Assembly: GCA_008682415.1 (NCBI GenBank)
Contig: VANK01000001.1
Location: 496,001-560,000, forward strand
Origin: Acidobacteria bacterium AB60
GTDB lineage: Bacteria > Acidobacteriota > Terriglobia > Terriglobales > Acidobacteriaceae
Length of the DNA stretch: 64,000 nucleotides
Direction: 5' to 3'
Every line of letters begins with the position of its first letter. Position 1 is the stretch's first letter. This document shows positions 55,300 to 63,703 of this stretch, in pieces. A program made the translations under genes and the position numbers. The notes beneath the pieces are model-generated. The model was not told the DNA's origin, did not search any database, and saw only the letters and a program-made list of their open reading frames with translations.

Positions 55300-55666
55300 T
55301 TGCGATCAACCCCAAAAGAGCCAGCTTCTCTTCCACCTGCATCGAGTTGAACGGCTTCATCAGGTAGTCCGTCGCACCCGCGTTCAGGGCGCTCTGCACT
55401 TCCTTGATCCCCGTCTCCGTGGTCACCATCATGATCCGCATCTGCTCGTACTGCGGCCTCTTGCGGATCTCCGTCACCAGCTCGAGGCCGTTCATCTCCG
55501 GCATATTCCAATCAACCAGAGCCACATCCGGGACCTCGCCTTTGGTCAAGACATCGAGCGCGTCTACGCCGTGCTTTGCCTCCGCCACTTCGAATCCGCG
55601 CATGCTCAGGATGCGGCGCAATACCGCGCGCATCGTGTTCGAATCGTCTACAACGAGTGCTTTCAT
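55292..55666 (-). CDS. cheY: Chemotaxis response regulator CheY
   Basis: A 124-residue single-domain receiver that carries the signal from CheA to the flagellar switch. The phosphoacceptor Asp is in VALVDWNMPEMNGLELV, the acidic pair is in LVVDDSNTM, the Thr is in MMVTTETG, and the Lys is in YLMKPFN. ATG 55666 follows AGGGGAGAAG; an upstream in-frame Met is not needed. It lies between cheW and cheB. Confidence 0.94.
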   Translation of the reverse strand: MKALVVDDSNTMRAVLRRILSMRGFEVAEAKHGVDALDVLTKGEVPDVALVDWNMPEMNGLELVTEIRKRPQYEQMRIMMVTTETGIKEVQSALNAGATDYLMKPFNSMQVEEKLALLGLIANV

Positions 55667-55765
55667 GCTTCTCCCCTGATCTCCAAGATGTTTCTTCCCG
55701 CTATTCCCCCAGGACCCAGCCACCCGCCTGATACGCCTGCCCTGTCAGGTGCCCCTGTTGATTTC

Positions 55766-56227
55766 TTATGCCGCCGCCATGGTTCGAGGACTTCCCCCGG
55801 ATGTCACAATCCCATCCAGCGTCGCCCCCAGGTTGAGCACATGCAGAAGACCGTGTTCCAGCTTGTACACTCCGGTGGTCGTCTGCCTCACTTCTCCCCG
55901 AACGCTATCGGGAAGTGACTCGAATGTCTCCGGCTCGGTCTCCACCACCTCGCCGATGCGGTCCACCAGCAGGCTTACCGCGCCCTCGCTCGTACAGATC
56001 ACCACATTCATCGGCAGCCCGCCCTCCTCGTTCTTGGGCAGCCCCATACGGCGGCGCAGATCCACTGCGGTCACAATTTGTCCGCGAAGATTCATCAGCC
56101 CCGCGATCGAATCGGGCGCGGTCAGGACCGGCGTCATCTCCTGGTACCGGATGACCTCCTGCACCTTCTCCACCTCAATCCCGAAGAGCAACCTGTCCAG
56201 AACAAATGTGCAGAACTGCTTACTCAT
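55766..56227 (-). CDS. cheW: Chemotaxis adaptor CheW
   Basis: A 153-residue coupling protein that joins receptors to CheA. The SH3-like folds are seen in FCTFVLDRLLFGIEVEKVQEVIR and GLMNLRGQIVTAVDLRRRMGLP, and the second barrel in AVSLLVDRIGEVVETEPETF. It overlaps the cheA stop by four bases. Normal length. Confidence 0.94.
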   Translation of the reverse strand: MSKQFCTFVLDRLLFGIEVEKVQEVIRYQEMTPVLTAPDSIAGLMNLRGQIVTAVDLRRRMGLPKNEEGGLPMNVVICTSEGAVSLLVDRIGEVVETEPETFESLPDSVRGEVRQTTTGVYKLEHGLLHVLNLGATLDGIVTSGGSPRTMAAA

Positions 56228-58509
56228 CTCCCCCCCTGTCCCACCGCGGTCTCGAGCTCTTCAACCATCGAACAGGTGTTCGCAATGATTCCGTCGATAT
56301 CCAGCACATCCACCACGCGCTTGTCGATCACCGCCGATCCCTTGAGATACTGGCTCTGGCGGGCCTTGTCGATCGTGATCTGCGCCTGCACCACATCGGA
56401 GATCTTCTCCACCAGCAGCCCGAATCGGCGTCCCTTCCACGACACCACCACAACGGCCACCACCGGCGGCAGCTCTTGCCCCACCGAGAATCCGAGAGTC
56501 TCGGCTACCGAGATCACCGGCACGATCTCACCGCGGTACTGCACCACCAGTTGGCTGCCCGACCATTCCAGTCGCGACGTCGCCATCTCTTCCAGCCGGT
56601 CTACCCGCGCCAGGGGAATGGCCAGGTGATGCTTCCGTCCCGCCTTCACCAGCAGCCATTCATCCAGCTGCGCCTTGACCTCCGCCTTTTGCACCGCAGT
56701 AGAGTTGGTGCGTGACCGCTGTTCTCCCAGCACCTCCGCCTTGTGCGCAAGACCCATCACGTCAAGAATCAACGCCACTCGCCCATCTCCCATGATGGTC
56801 GCCCCTGCGAAGCACTTCTGCTCCTTGAGCAGATTCCCCAGCGGCTTGACGACGATCTCTTCGGAATCCTTCACCTCATCCACCACCAGGCCGAACAAGC
56901 GGTCATCCGCCTGAAGAACAACAATCGTAATCACGTCGCGATGCGATCCGCCGCGATCGTCAAAGCCGGTAAGCTGGCGATCCAGATAGACAATCGGAAG
57001 CAGCGTTCCACGCAGGCGGTAAAAGGGAGAGTTGTGAATGAACTCGATCGCGCTCAGTGCTGCCGCTCCCTCCAGGCGCACCAGTTCCACAAGATTCACC
57101 TGCGAGATGGCAAATCGATTCGAGGCGCTGGTCACAATCAGCGCGGGAACAATCGCCAGCGTCAGTGGGATCTTGATCTTCAGCGTGGTGCCATGACCCG
57201 GCGTCGACTGGAGATCGATGGTGCCCCCAATCTTGGAAATGTTGCTCTTCACCACGTCCATCCCCACGCCACGGCCGGAGATGTTGGTCACTTCCTTCGC
57301 GGTGGAGAATCCCGGCTGGAAGAGCAGGTTGTACAGCTCTCGCTCGCTCAGCCGCTGCGCTTCGGCCGGAGACACCAGGTTGCGTTCGATGGCCTTCTGT
57401 TTCACGGCCTCCGTGTTGATGCCCGCGCCATCGTCGCTGATCTCGATGTTGACCTTGCCGCCCTCGTGATAAGCCTTCAGGGTCAATAGGCCGGCCGGAT
57501 TCTTGCCGCCTTGCACGCGCACCGCGGGAGGCTCGATGCCGTGATCCACGGCGTTGCGGATGATGTGCGTGAGCGGATCTTTGATCGCTTCCAGAATGGT
57601 GCGATCCAGCTCCGTCTCCGCTCCATCCATGTTCAACTCCACGTCTTTGCCGCAGCCGCGCGCCACGTCGCGAAGAAGCCGGGGCAGCTTGTTCCAGATG
57701 GTGCCGATGGGCTGCATGCGCGTCTTCATCACTCCGCGCTGCAACTCCGCGGTAATCAGGTTCAGGCGCTGGACCGCTGCGCTCATCGCGGTGCCGTTAT
57801 CGGCGGTCGTGAACTGCATGATCTGGTTGCGCGCGAGCACGAGTTCGCCCACCAGGTTCATCAGCTTGTCGAGCAGCCCTACGTCCACACGGATCGAGCT
57901 GACCTGCGACTCCGCCGGCGGCTCGCTCTGCGTCTTGATCTCGCCCGCAGGAGATTCCTGCTTGCGCTTGGGCTTGGCTGCGGGAACAGGATCAGGCGCC
58001 GGCTCCGCTACCATGGTGGCCGCCGGCGGCGCCGTGTTCTTTGCCGCCGCATCCGAACCAACGGAAGACTTCTTCCTGGCCGCGGTCTTTCTGGGCTTGC
58101 GCGCGGTGGCGCGCTTTGCCTTCCGCCCCTCGGTCGCCGCTGTAATCGATTCCACCAGCGCTGAAAATTCCCCATCGCCCTCTGTACCCGACTGCGCAAT
58201 GCAGCCCAGGATCTGGCGCAGCGCATCGGACATGGTCAGAAGAACGGTGGTCAAATCCGGCGTGAGAAGGATCTCCCCCTCGCGCATCTTCGACAGAAGA
58301 TTCTCGCCACAGTGAGAGATCGAGACCAGCTTATCCAGGCCAAGGACGCCGCTGGTTCCCTTGATGGTGTGAATGCCCCGAAAGATCTGGTCGAGCAGCG
58401 CGCGGGAAGAAGGATCATTCTCCAGCTCCACCATGTCGCGATCGAACTTATCGAGTACCTCGTTGGCCTCATTCAGGAACTCAATAAAGATTTCGTCCAT
58501 GCCATCCAT
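56224..58509 (-). CDS. cheA: Chemotaxis histidine kinase CheA with extra CheW-like domain
   Basis: A large CheA of 761 residues from this start. The HPt domain has IHTIKGTSG, with the phosphorylated His at position 47, matching E. coli His48. The usual P2 CheY-docking domain is replaced by a basic Lys/Ala/Pro linker (KAKRATARKPRKTAARKK and following). The dimer helix pair, the HATPase (HIIRNAVDHGIE, DDGAGIN, GRGVGMDVV, HGTTLKIKIP) and a P5 CheW-like domain follow. A second CheW-like domain occupies about the last 145 residues. The frame is open up to ATG 58599, but starts there or at 58539 add about 10-30 non-family residues. First gene of the che operon. Confidence 0.9.
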   Translation of the reverse strand: MDGMDEIFIEFLNEANEVLDKFDRDMVELENDPSSRALLDQIFRGIHTIKGTSGVLGLDKLVSISHCGENLLSKMREGEILLTPDLTTVLLTMSDALRQILGCIAQSGTEGDGEFSALVESITAATEGRKAKRATARKPRKTAARKKSSVGSDAAAKNTAPPAATMVAEPAPDPVPAAKPKRKQESPAGEIKTQSEPPAESQVSSIRVDVGLLDKLMNLVGELVLARNQIMQFTTADNGTAMSAAVQRLNLITAELQRGVMKTRMQPIGTIWNKLPRLLRDVARGCGKDVELNMDGAETELDRTILEAIKDPLTHIIRNAVDHGIEPPAVRVQGGKNPAGLLTLKAYHEGGKVNIEISDDGAGINTEAVKQKAIERNLVSPAEAQRLSERELYNLLFQPGFSTAKEVTNISGRGVGMDVVKSNISKIGGTIDLQSTPGHGTTLKIKIPLTLAIVPALIVTSASNRFAISQVNLVELVRLEGAAALSAIEFIHNSPFYRLRGTLLPIVYLDRQLTGFDDRGGSHRDVITIVVLQADDRLFGLVVDEVKDSEEIVVKPLGNLLKEQKCFAGATIMGDGRVALILDVMGLAHKAEVLGEQRSRTNSTAVQKAEVKAQLDEWLLVKAGRKHHLAIPLARVDRLEEMATSRLEWSGSQLVVQYRGEIVPVISVAETLGFSVGQELPPVVAVVVVSWKGRRFGLLVEKISDVVQAQITIDKARQSQYLKGSAVIDKRVVDVLDIDGIIANTCSMVEELETAVGQGGR

Positions 58510-58876
58510 AATCTTCTCGCTGGGCTCAACGCGAGGCATGATCTCGTTCTGCCATGCCGCACATTGAAGAACGTTGTTTGCGTGCCCATACATCGGCATC
58601 TCTTCGCCGTGCGTTCAACGAATCCATATATAGACACAGGAAGGTGAGGCTCTCATGAGGACCCGCGGCACGAGCAGCGCTCGACCGCATGATTCCCGCT
58701 CCTTGTCAAGATTCTCTTCACCAGAATTAGAAAAAAATGCACAGGGCACTGAAATCCTCGGAGCGGTTGGCCGATAGAGTCCGCGGCAACACAAACCACC
58801 TGCTCCAAGTAGCGATTCTGGACCTAGGCGCAACTGGTTCGGTGCAGGCGGAACTCGATATAAGGAGCAAACCCAA
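58510..58876. other. Divergent promoter region cheA/fliC
   Basis: The region separates the minus-strand che operon from the plus-strand flagellin. It carries the sigma28-type promoter listed next. A TATATA at 58626-58631 could be a minus-strand -10 for cheA, but no good -35 stands 17 bases away. The first 90 bases are open in the cheA frame. Confidence 0.4.
58751..58777 (+). promoter_or_regulatory. Sigma28-type promoter of fliC
   Basis: GAAA (58751-58754), 15 bases, then GCCGATAG (58770-58777): an almost perfect match to the sigma28 (FliA) consensus TAAA-N15-GCCGATAA with correct spacing. It gives a leader of about 95 bases before the fliC ATG, which follows AAGGAG by nine bases. Confidence 0.75.
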
Positions 58877-60028
58877 ATGCTGAGTATCCTGAATTCCATC
58901 TCGTCGCTGAATGCGCAGAATTCAATGTCCATGACTCAGGCGAACCTGCAGAAATCGCTGACCCAGCTCTCTACAGGTCTCCGCATCAACTCCGGCTCGG
59001 ATGACGCGGCCGGACTGTCCATCGCGAACGGCCTCCAGGCCAACATCTCCGCCCTCAACCAGTCCGTGCAGAACGCATCCAACGGCATCGGCCTCCTGCA
59101 GACCGCTGACGGCGCGCTCTCACAGGTCACCACGCTCCTCAACCGCGCAGTGACCCTGGCGACCGAGGCGGCAAACGGCGGCATCACCAGCAGCGGCTCC
59201 ACCAGCCAGGCCACCGCTCTGAACACGGAGTTCCAGTCGATCCTTTCCGAAATCAACCAGATCGGTCAGTCGACGGACTTCAACGGCCAGAACGTGTTCG
59301 CCGGCAACACCAACCCGTCCTTCACCTCGGCACAGGGTTCGCTCGCGACCACCACGGCCTTGACGAACGGCTCCACCACCACCATCACCGACAGCGCCAC
59401 GGGCGGCACCTTCGTGTTCACCGCGGGCTCCAGCTCCACGGTTGCCGATCTGGCCACCGCGGTCAGCAACGCAGTAACGGCCGGAACCCTGAGCGCCGGC
59501 GCCTCTGTCGCCGTGACCAGCGGCCACGTGGTGGTTGCCACCAGCACCTCCGGCGATTCGCTCAGCGTCAACAGCAGCGACACCGTGCTGGGCGGCTTCT
59601 CCCCGACCAACGCGTCCAACAACTCGGCTGTGGTCTACATCAATGACGGTACGCTGACCGGCCAGGCCAACACCCAGATCTCCACCACCATCAACACGCT
59701 CTCCGCAACGGCCCTGTCGCTGAACGGCAAGGACCTGACCAACACTGGCAACGCCGCCACGGCCCTGCTCGCCATCGACAGCGCCATCAACTCCGTCTCG
59801 GCGCAGCGGGGCAGCATCGGCGCCTCCATCAACCGTCTCACTGCGGCTTCCAACGTTATGACGAACGAAGTCCAGAACCTGACCAGCGCTCAGAACAACA
59901 TTCAGAACGCTGACATCGGCAAGACGGTTGCCAACATGACCCAGTACAACGTTCTGCAGTCGACGGGCATGTCCGCCCTGCAGCAGTCCAACCAGGCGCA
60001 GCAGGCAGTGCTGAAGCTGCTCCAGTAG
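58877..60028 (+). CDS. fliC: Flagellin FliC
   Basis: A 383-residue filament protein. The conserved N-terminal D0/D1 helices (SILNSISSLNAQNSMSMTQANLQKSLTQLSTGLRINSGSDDAAGLSIANGLQ) and the C-terminal helix (NVLQSTGMSALQQSNQAQQAVLKLLQ) pair to form the filament core. The middle (about 155-290) is Ser/Thr/Gly-rich with the flagellin-hook IN-like segment. Export is by the flagellar system, so no signal peptide is needed. It has its own sigma28-type promoter and terminator. Confidence 0.96.
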   Translation: MLSILNSISSLNAQNSMSMTQANLQKSLTQLSTGLRINSGSDDAAGLSIANGLQANISALNQSVQNASNGIGLLQTADGALSQVTTLLNRAVTLATEAANGGITSSGSTSQATALNTEFQSILSEINQIGQSTDFNGQNVFAGNTNPSFTSAQGSLATTTALTNGSTTTITDSATGGTFVFTAGSSSTVADLATAVSNAVTAGTLSAGASVAVTSGHVVVATSTSGDSLSVNSSDTVLGGFSPTNASNNSAVVYINDGTLTGQANTQISTTINTLSATALSLNGKDLTNTGNAATALLAIDSAINSVSAQRGSIGASINRLTAASNVMTNEVQNLTSAQNNIQNADIGKTVANMTQYNVLQSTGMSALQQSNQAQQAVLKLLQ

Positions 60029-60038
60029 TCCTAGGGTG

Positions 60039-60074
60039 ACCGGCAGCGGGACAAGAGCCTGCTGCCGGTTTTTT
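60039..60074 (+). terminator. Rho-independent terminator after fliC
   Basis: The perfect nine-base stem ACCGGCAGC (60039-60047) / GCTGCCGGT (60061-60069) is followed by a T-run to 60074. It begins 11 bases after the stop and separates fliC from fliD. Confidence 0.9.
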
Positions 60075-60086
60075 GTTGGGAGGGCT

Positions 60087-60113
60087 GAACAACGAAGACG
60101 CATGTGCCGATGT
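60087..60113 (+). promoter_or_regulatory. Sigma28-type promoter of fliD
   Basis: GAAC (60087-60090), 15 bases, then GCCGATGT (60106-60113): the same spacing as the fliC promoter and a good -10 element. It lies just after the fliC terminator and would start a transcript that enters the hairpin at 60114-60146. Confidence 0.6.
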
Positions 60114-60146
60114 ATTCGGCGGTTGTCCTCAAGGCAACCGCCGAAT
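60114..60146 (+). repeat. Perfect 12-bp hairpin in the fliD leader
   Basis: ATTCGGCGGTTG (60114-60125) and CAACCGCCGAAT (60135-60146) pair perfectly over the nine-base loop TCCTCAAGG. It would sit at the very 5' end of the fliD message, 41 bases before the start codon. It has no T-run, so it is more likely an RNA-stability, regulatory or operator element than a terminator. Confidence 0.7.
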
Positions 60147-60187
60147 CGCGGTCGCCTGTCCGCGTCCTGCGGCAACAAGGAAAGCTT

Positions 60188-61900
60188 ATGAGTTCCGTCT
60201 CCGCATTGAATTCGCTCCTCTCCTCCACCTCCTCTTCTTCGTCCTCCTCGAATGCGGCGAACCTGAGTTCGATCCTGGCGGCGGTCGCCGGAACCTCCAC
60301 GCCCGGTATCGACGTCAATGCAGCGGTGCAGGCTGGAATCTACGCGGCGCGCGGAAGCGAGCGGCTTTGGCAGTCGCAGCAGACCGGTCTTGGCAATCAG
60401 ACCACCGCCCTCAAAACCCTGCAGACCGCAGTGACCAATCTTGATAACGACATGCAATCGCTGAACAGCCTCGTGGGTCCTCTCTCGGCCCGCACGGTGA
60501 CCTCGTCGAACGCAGCGGCGGTCTCGGGTTCGGCAGCCTCAGCGACGGCCCTGGGCAATCACACGGTGGTGGTCGACAGCCTGGCACAGACGGCCTCCTG
60601 GTACTCCGACTCGGTCTCCTCGGGCACCAGCGCATTGCCCGCCGGCAGCTTCACCATCACTCCGGCCAGCGGCTCCGCCCTGACCGTGACCGTTGGCAGC
60701 GGCGTTAACACCCTGAGCGATGTTGCCAACTTCATCAACAACAGTGCCCAGAATCCCGGGGTTACCGCGCGTGTGGTCACCGATACCACCGGCGCGCGGC
60801 TGGCCATCGTCAGCAACTCCGCGGGGACGGCCGGCAACTTCACCCTGTCCACCTCGAACTCCTACCCCCTGACCGCGACCTCCTGGTCCTCGGCATCCGT
60901 GGCGGATGCCTCGACGGCGCTTCCGGCCGGGACCTTTACGCTGGCGGGGCCCTCCGGCACGGCTTCCCTCACCGTTACCTCCAGCGACACCCTGACTACG
61001 CTGGCGGCAGGCATCAATGGCCTGGGCCTGGGCGTGACGGCCACGGTGGTGACCGACAGCAACGGGGCGCATCTCTCCCTGGCCGATACCGATTCGAGCA
61101 GCACCAAGACGTTTACCATCAGCCGGGATCCGGCCGCGTCGGATATGGGATTCACGCAGGCGGTAACCGGCGCGGACGCGCAGCTCACGGTCGACGGCAT
61201 CCCCGTGACCAGCGCCAGCAATACCGTGAAAGGCGCGGTGGGCGGCCTCACCCTCAACCTGATGAACGCCAACCCGCAGAGCGTGATCAACCTCTCCATT
61301 TCCCCGAACACCTCGCAGGTGGCATCTTCCATCAACCAGTTTGTGAGCGACTACAACACCGCCATCGGCCAGGTGAATGCGCAGTTTGTCTACAGCGCCA
61401 GCAATGAGCCGCCGCTGGCCAACGACCCCACCATCCGGGGCCTTCAGAACGCCATGATGCAGGCCCTTTCCTACGTGAACTCGGGGTCGACAAACATTGC
61501 AACGCTGGGTGCGCTGGGCATCTCGATGAACAACGACGGCACCCTCAGCGTGGACACCACAACCCTGGATAACTCGCTGCAGAACGACTTTGGGGACGTG
61601 CAGACGCTGTTTCAGGGCAGCAGCCTGAACGGGTTCGCGAACTCGTTCGACCAGGCGCTGACCAGCTTTCTCAGCCCCGCGCATGGGGCCTTCACGATTG
61701 ACCTGCAGAGCATCAACACGCAGAACAACGACTTGCAGAAAGAAATCGACGATTACGAGACCAACGTGATCACGCCGCTGCAGTCGCAGCTGCAAAGCGA
61801 TTACAGCAAAGCGGAAATCGCCCTGCAGAGCCTGTCGCAGACGATGCAGCGGATCAATGCGGAGCTTGGATTCAACAACAACAACTCGAACGGGGGTTAA
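60188..61900 (+). CDS. fliD: Flagellar cap protein FliD
   Basis: A 570-residue filament-cap protein that guides flagellin assembly. The N-terminus has a Ser-rich stretch then GIDVNAAVQAGIYAARGSE, as in FliD. Residues about 60-130 are the conserved FliD_N helices and strands. Two flagellin-hook IN-like repeats follow (SFTITPASGSALTVTVGSGVNT, TFTLAGPSGTASLTVTSSDT). The C-terminal coiled region (DLQKEIDDYETNVITPLQSQL) binds FliS. ATG 60188 follows AAGGA; the in-frame start at 60104 lies inside the promoter. fliS follows by six bases. Confidence 0.93.
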   Translation: MSSVSALNSLLSSTSSSSSSSNAANLSSILAAVAGTSTPGIDVNAAVQAGIYAARGSERLWQSQQTGLGNQTTALKTLQTAVTNLDNDMQSLNSLVGPLSARTVTSSNAAAVSGSAASATALGNHTVVVDSLAQTASWYSDSVSSGTSALPAGSFTITPASGSALTVTVGSGVNTLSDVANFINNSAQNPGVTARVVTDTTGARLAIVSNSAGTAGNFTLSTSNSYPLTATSWSSASVADASTALPAGTFTLAGPSGTASLTVTSSDTLTTLAAGINGLGLGVTATVVTDSNGAHLSLADTDSSSTKTFTISRDPAASDMGFTQAVTGADAQLTVDGIPVTSASNTVKGAVGGLTLNLMNANPQSVINLSISPNTSQVASSINQFVSDYNTAIGQVNAQFVYSASNEPPLANDPTIRGLQNAMMQALSYVNSGSTNIATLGALGISMNNDGTLSVDTTTLDNSLQNDFGDVQTLFQGSSLNGFANSFDQALTSFLSPAHGAFTIDLQSINTQNNDLQKEIDDYETNVITPLQSQLQSDYSKAEIALQSLSQTMQRINAELGFNNNNSNGG

Positions 61901-61906
61901 CGGCCA

Positions 61907-62383
61907 ATGAGCACCTACAGTACGGAGCTGAGCTACAGGAAGACGGCCGCGGTGGGGGCAAGCGGGGTGGAGCTGGTGATTGCGCTGTACGATACGCTGG
62001 CCGGCGACATGGGGCGGGCGATCGCGGCGATGCGGAAGAACGACATCCCGGCGCGCAGCAAGGCGGTGGCGCACGCCCTGCAGGTTCTGGGCTACCTGGT
62101 GCAGTGGATCAACGGGGAGCAGGACGCGGAGTTCGCGCGGAACCTGTCGACGTTTTACGCGCACCTGCAGCGCAAGTTACTGGAAGCGCAGGCGAACCAG
62201 TCGATTGAGCTGCTGGAGGAGCAGATCAAGCTGGTGCTGACGATCCGGCGGGGCTGGCAAGACCAGTTGGACGCGCAGGCCTCGAAGGCTCCGGAGCCGG
62301 AACCGGAGCCGGTAATGCCGCGGAGGCCGCAGGCATTCGGAGGGTGGCAGGAGGAGCGCGCAAGTCTCAGCTGGTCAGCGTGA
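61907..62383 (+). CDS. fliS: Flagellar export chaperone FliS
   Basis: A 158-residue helical chaperone that binds the flagellin C-terminus in the cytosol and stops it polymerising early. The helices YSTELSYRKTAAVGASGVELVIALYDTLAGD and ALQVLGYLVQWINGEQDAEFARNLSTFYAHL match FliS. The last 40 residues form a Pro/Glu-rich tail (SKAPEPEPEPVMPRRP) longer than usual. It shares a message with fliD. Confidence 0.93.
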   Translation: MSTYSTELSYRKTAAVGASGVELVIALYDTLAGDMGRAIAAMRKNDIPARSKAVAHALQVLGYLVQWINGEQDAEFARNLSTFYAHLQRKLLEAQANQSIELLEEQIKLVLTIRRGWQDQLDAQASKAPEPEPEPVMPRRPQAFGGWQEERASLSWSA

Positions 62384-62500
62384 TACGTTATTCGCCTTTT
62401 GTTCTTTTTTCGCCCTTTATTCGCCTCAACTAAGAGCGCAATAACTTGATAATAAAAGACTTGCAAGAGTGTTACAGGCGAATAGATAGCAAATCTACAT

Positions 62501-62526
62501 AGGGGGAGGGGGGGTGTACCCCCCCT
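62501..62526. repeat. G-run/C-run inverted repeat
   Basis: AGGGGGAGGGGGGG is followed by TGTA and a C-run ending in CCCCCCT, so the G and C runs can fold back on each other. The G-run half could also form a G-quadruplex. The opposite strand resembles the C-run element at 13167-13187. CTACATAGGG at its left edge also occurs at 41147-41156. Confidence 0.6.
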
Positions 62527-62611
62527 GAAGCCCCTTTACCGCGGGGTGGGCCCGCCGCGCTCTTCCTCACTCCAATCATTGTGGCAGGTCCCGAGAGTTA
62601 ACCCCCAACGG

Positions 62612-62674
62612 TTTTCCACATTTGGCAAATTTACTATTCCCCATCGTTTGAGCTATTTATGGCTGTTTTCCACA
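62612..62674 (+). other. Two DnaA-box-like sites
   Basis: TTTTCCACA occurs at 62612-62620 and 62666-62674, same strand, both fitting the relaxed DnaA-box pattern TTWTNCACA. The bases between are AT-rich for this genome. Two boxes are too few to call an origin, and no dnaA or dnaN gene is nearby. Confidence 0.35.
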
Positions 62675-62891
62675 GAAATGGGTTTTCGCTGGGTCTTGAC
62701 AGGATCTGGACGCGAGGCGCGGACGTGATGTTGCTCACGGTGGAGCAGAGGCTCAAGCCGCCTGAGGAGGGCCCGGGAGCGATCCTGCGACCGCGGGGCG
62801 ACTGGGCGCATCGAATGAACTGGTAACGGCGAGAGGCTTGTGCCCTCCCCGGGAAGCTAGTAGAGTTAACTAAGATTTCACAGGAGATAAC

Positions 62892-63260
62892 ATGGCAACC
62901 ACGACCGTTGCGCCGGGTCAGGAGACCAAGAAGGCGCCTCTCACGCTCACGCCGCAGGCGATCGCCAAGGTCCGCGAGATCATGGCCACCCAGGACCCGC
63001 TGCCGGCGGGGCTGCGCATTGGGGTGGTGGGCGGCGGCTGCTCCGGGTTCCAGTATTCGATGGCCTTCGAAAACCAGAGCGGCATGATGGATAAGGTATA
63101 TAGCTTCGATGATCTGAAGGTGTTCATCGACGCGACCAGCCTGGTGTACCTGAATGGCTGCACGGTGGATTACGTGGAGACGCTGGAGGCGGCGGGCTTC
63201 AAGTTCGAGAATCCGCAGGTGAAGAGCACGTGCGGCTGCGGTTCCTCGTTCAGCGTCTAA
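62892..63260 (+). CDS. erpA: Fe-S cluster insertion/carrier protein (ErpA/IscA family)
   Basis: A 122-residue A-type carrier. The core LTPQAIAKVREIMATQ is followed by GGGCSGFQYSMAFE with the first ligand Cys, and the C-terminal STCGCGSSFSV carries the C-x-C pair. It receives clusters from a scaffold and passes them to target enzymes. ErpA-type Met/Gly content favours ErpA, but IscA or SufA cannot be excluded. The start follows CAGGAG by five bases. Single gene with a terminator-like hairpin after it. Confidence 0.9.
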   Translation: MATTTVAPGQETKKAPLTLTPQAIAKVREIMATQDPLPAGLRIGVVGGGCSGFQYSMAFENQSGMMDKVYSFDDLKVFIDATSLVYLNGCTVDYVETLEAAGFKFENPQVKSTCGCGSSFSV

Positions 63261-63282
63261 GCTGAGGTTTTCGGCAAATCGG

Positions 63283-63310
63283 AGGCCCGTCCCATCAGGG
63301 ATGGGCCTTT
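63283..63310 (+). terminator. Terminator-like hairpin after erpA
   Basis: AGGCCCGTCCC (63283-63293) pairs with GGGATGGGCCT (63298-63308) over ATCA with one G-T pair, followed by a short T-run (TTT). A moderate terminator. Confidence 0.65.
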
Positions 63311-63703
63311 GCTGTTTCTTCGCCCAATGTTGGTCACCGAGACCCGGACAAGCGAAACAAAGGCGAATACCGGACCGGAACAGCGTGGTTTTTTCCAACT
63401 GCATTTGCAGTAATCAGACCCTCAAGGTCGCGTTTTGCCTCTCCGCGCCTGCGGAGGGTTCGCACCGCGGCCGGATCAGCCTGCGATTTCCCTGCCGACG
63501 CCAGCCATTGGTCACATTCGCGAACTTTGGGGCGTCCCTCTTCGTCGTATAGGTACCGGAAAGACCCCTGGGGAGAAGCGAAGGCGCTTCGCTGCCCAGG
63601 CGCCTTGCTCGCGGTTCGATTGAACCCAGGACGGAAGGACTTGCCGCCGAACGATCTTCCCCATGCGTCCGAACCAGCCCTCCCTTCGCCCGCGGGTCTC
63701 CCT
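63311..63703. other. Intergenic region before the DUF4405-like gene
   Basis: Short frames here look non-protein-like. GCGAA-GGCGC-TTCGC forms a small hairpin near 63580. An open frame leads into the next gene from at least 63560, so part of this stretch could be coding if a TTG start at 63641 is used. Confidence 0.4.

Larger units (their letters stand above)
62384..62891. other. Non-coding region with G/C-run element, TTCGCC repeats and DnaA-box-like sites
   Basis: There is no supported gene in these 508 bases. From left: TTATTCGCCTTTTG, TTTTTTCGCCC and TTTATTCGCC in direct order with an inverted GGCGAATA (62384-62485); a G-run/C-run hairpin (about 62502-62526); two TTTTCCACA sites; and a TTGACA at 62696-62701. 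A 32-codon frame at 62728-62826 starts with ATG but has no ribosome site or recognisable motif. AGAGTTAAC occurs at 62594 and 62862. Confidence 0.5.

Noticed and set aside
59120..60457. Minus-strand frame over fliC and fliD
   Set aside because: Shadow of repeated Ser/Thr/Gly codons in flagellin; also crosses the fliC terminator.
60539..62164. Minus-strand frame over fliD and fliS
   Set aside because: Antisense to two well-identified flagellar genes.
62728..62826. 32-codon plus-strand frame
   Set aside because: Starts with ATG but has no ribosome site and no recognisable motif.
62634..63404. Minus-strand frame over erpA
   Set aside because: Antisense to erpA and crosses the promoter and hairpin regions; no motif.
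63301..63552. 83-codon plus-strand frame after erpA
   Set aside because: Starts inside the terminator hairpin and has no protein-like pattern.
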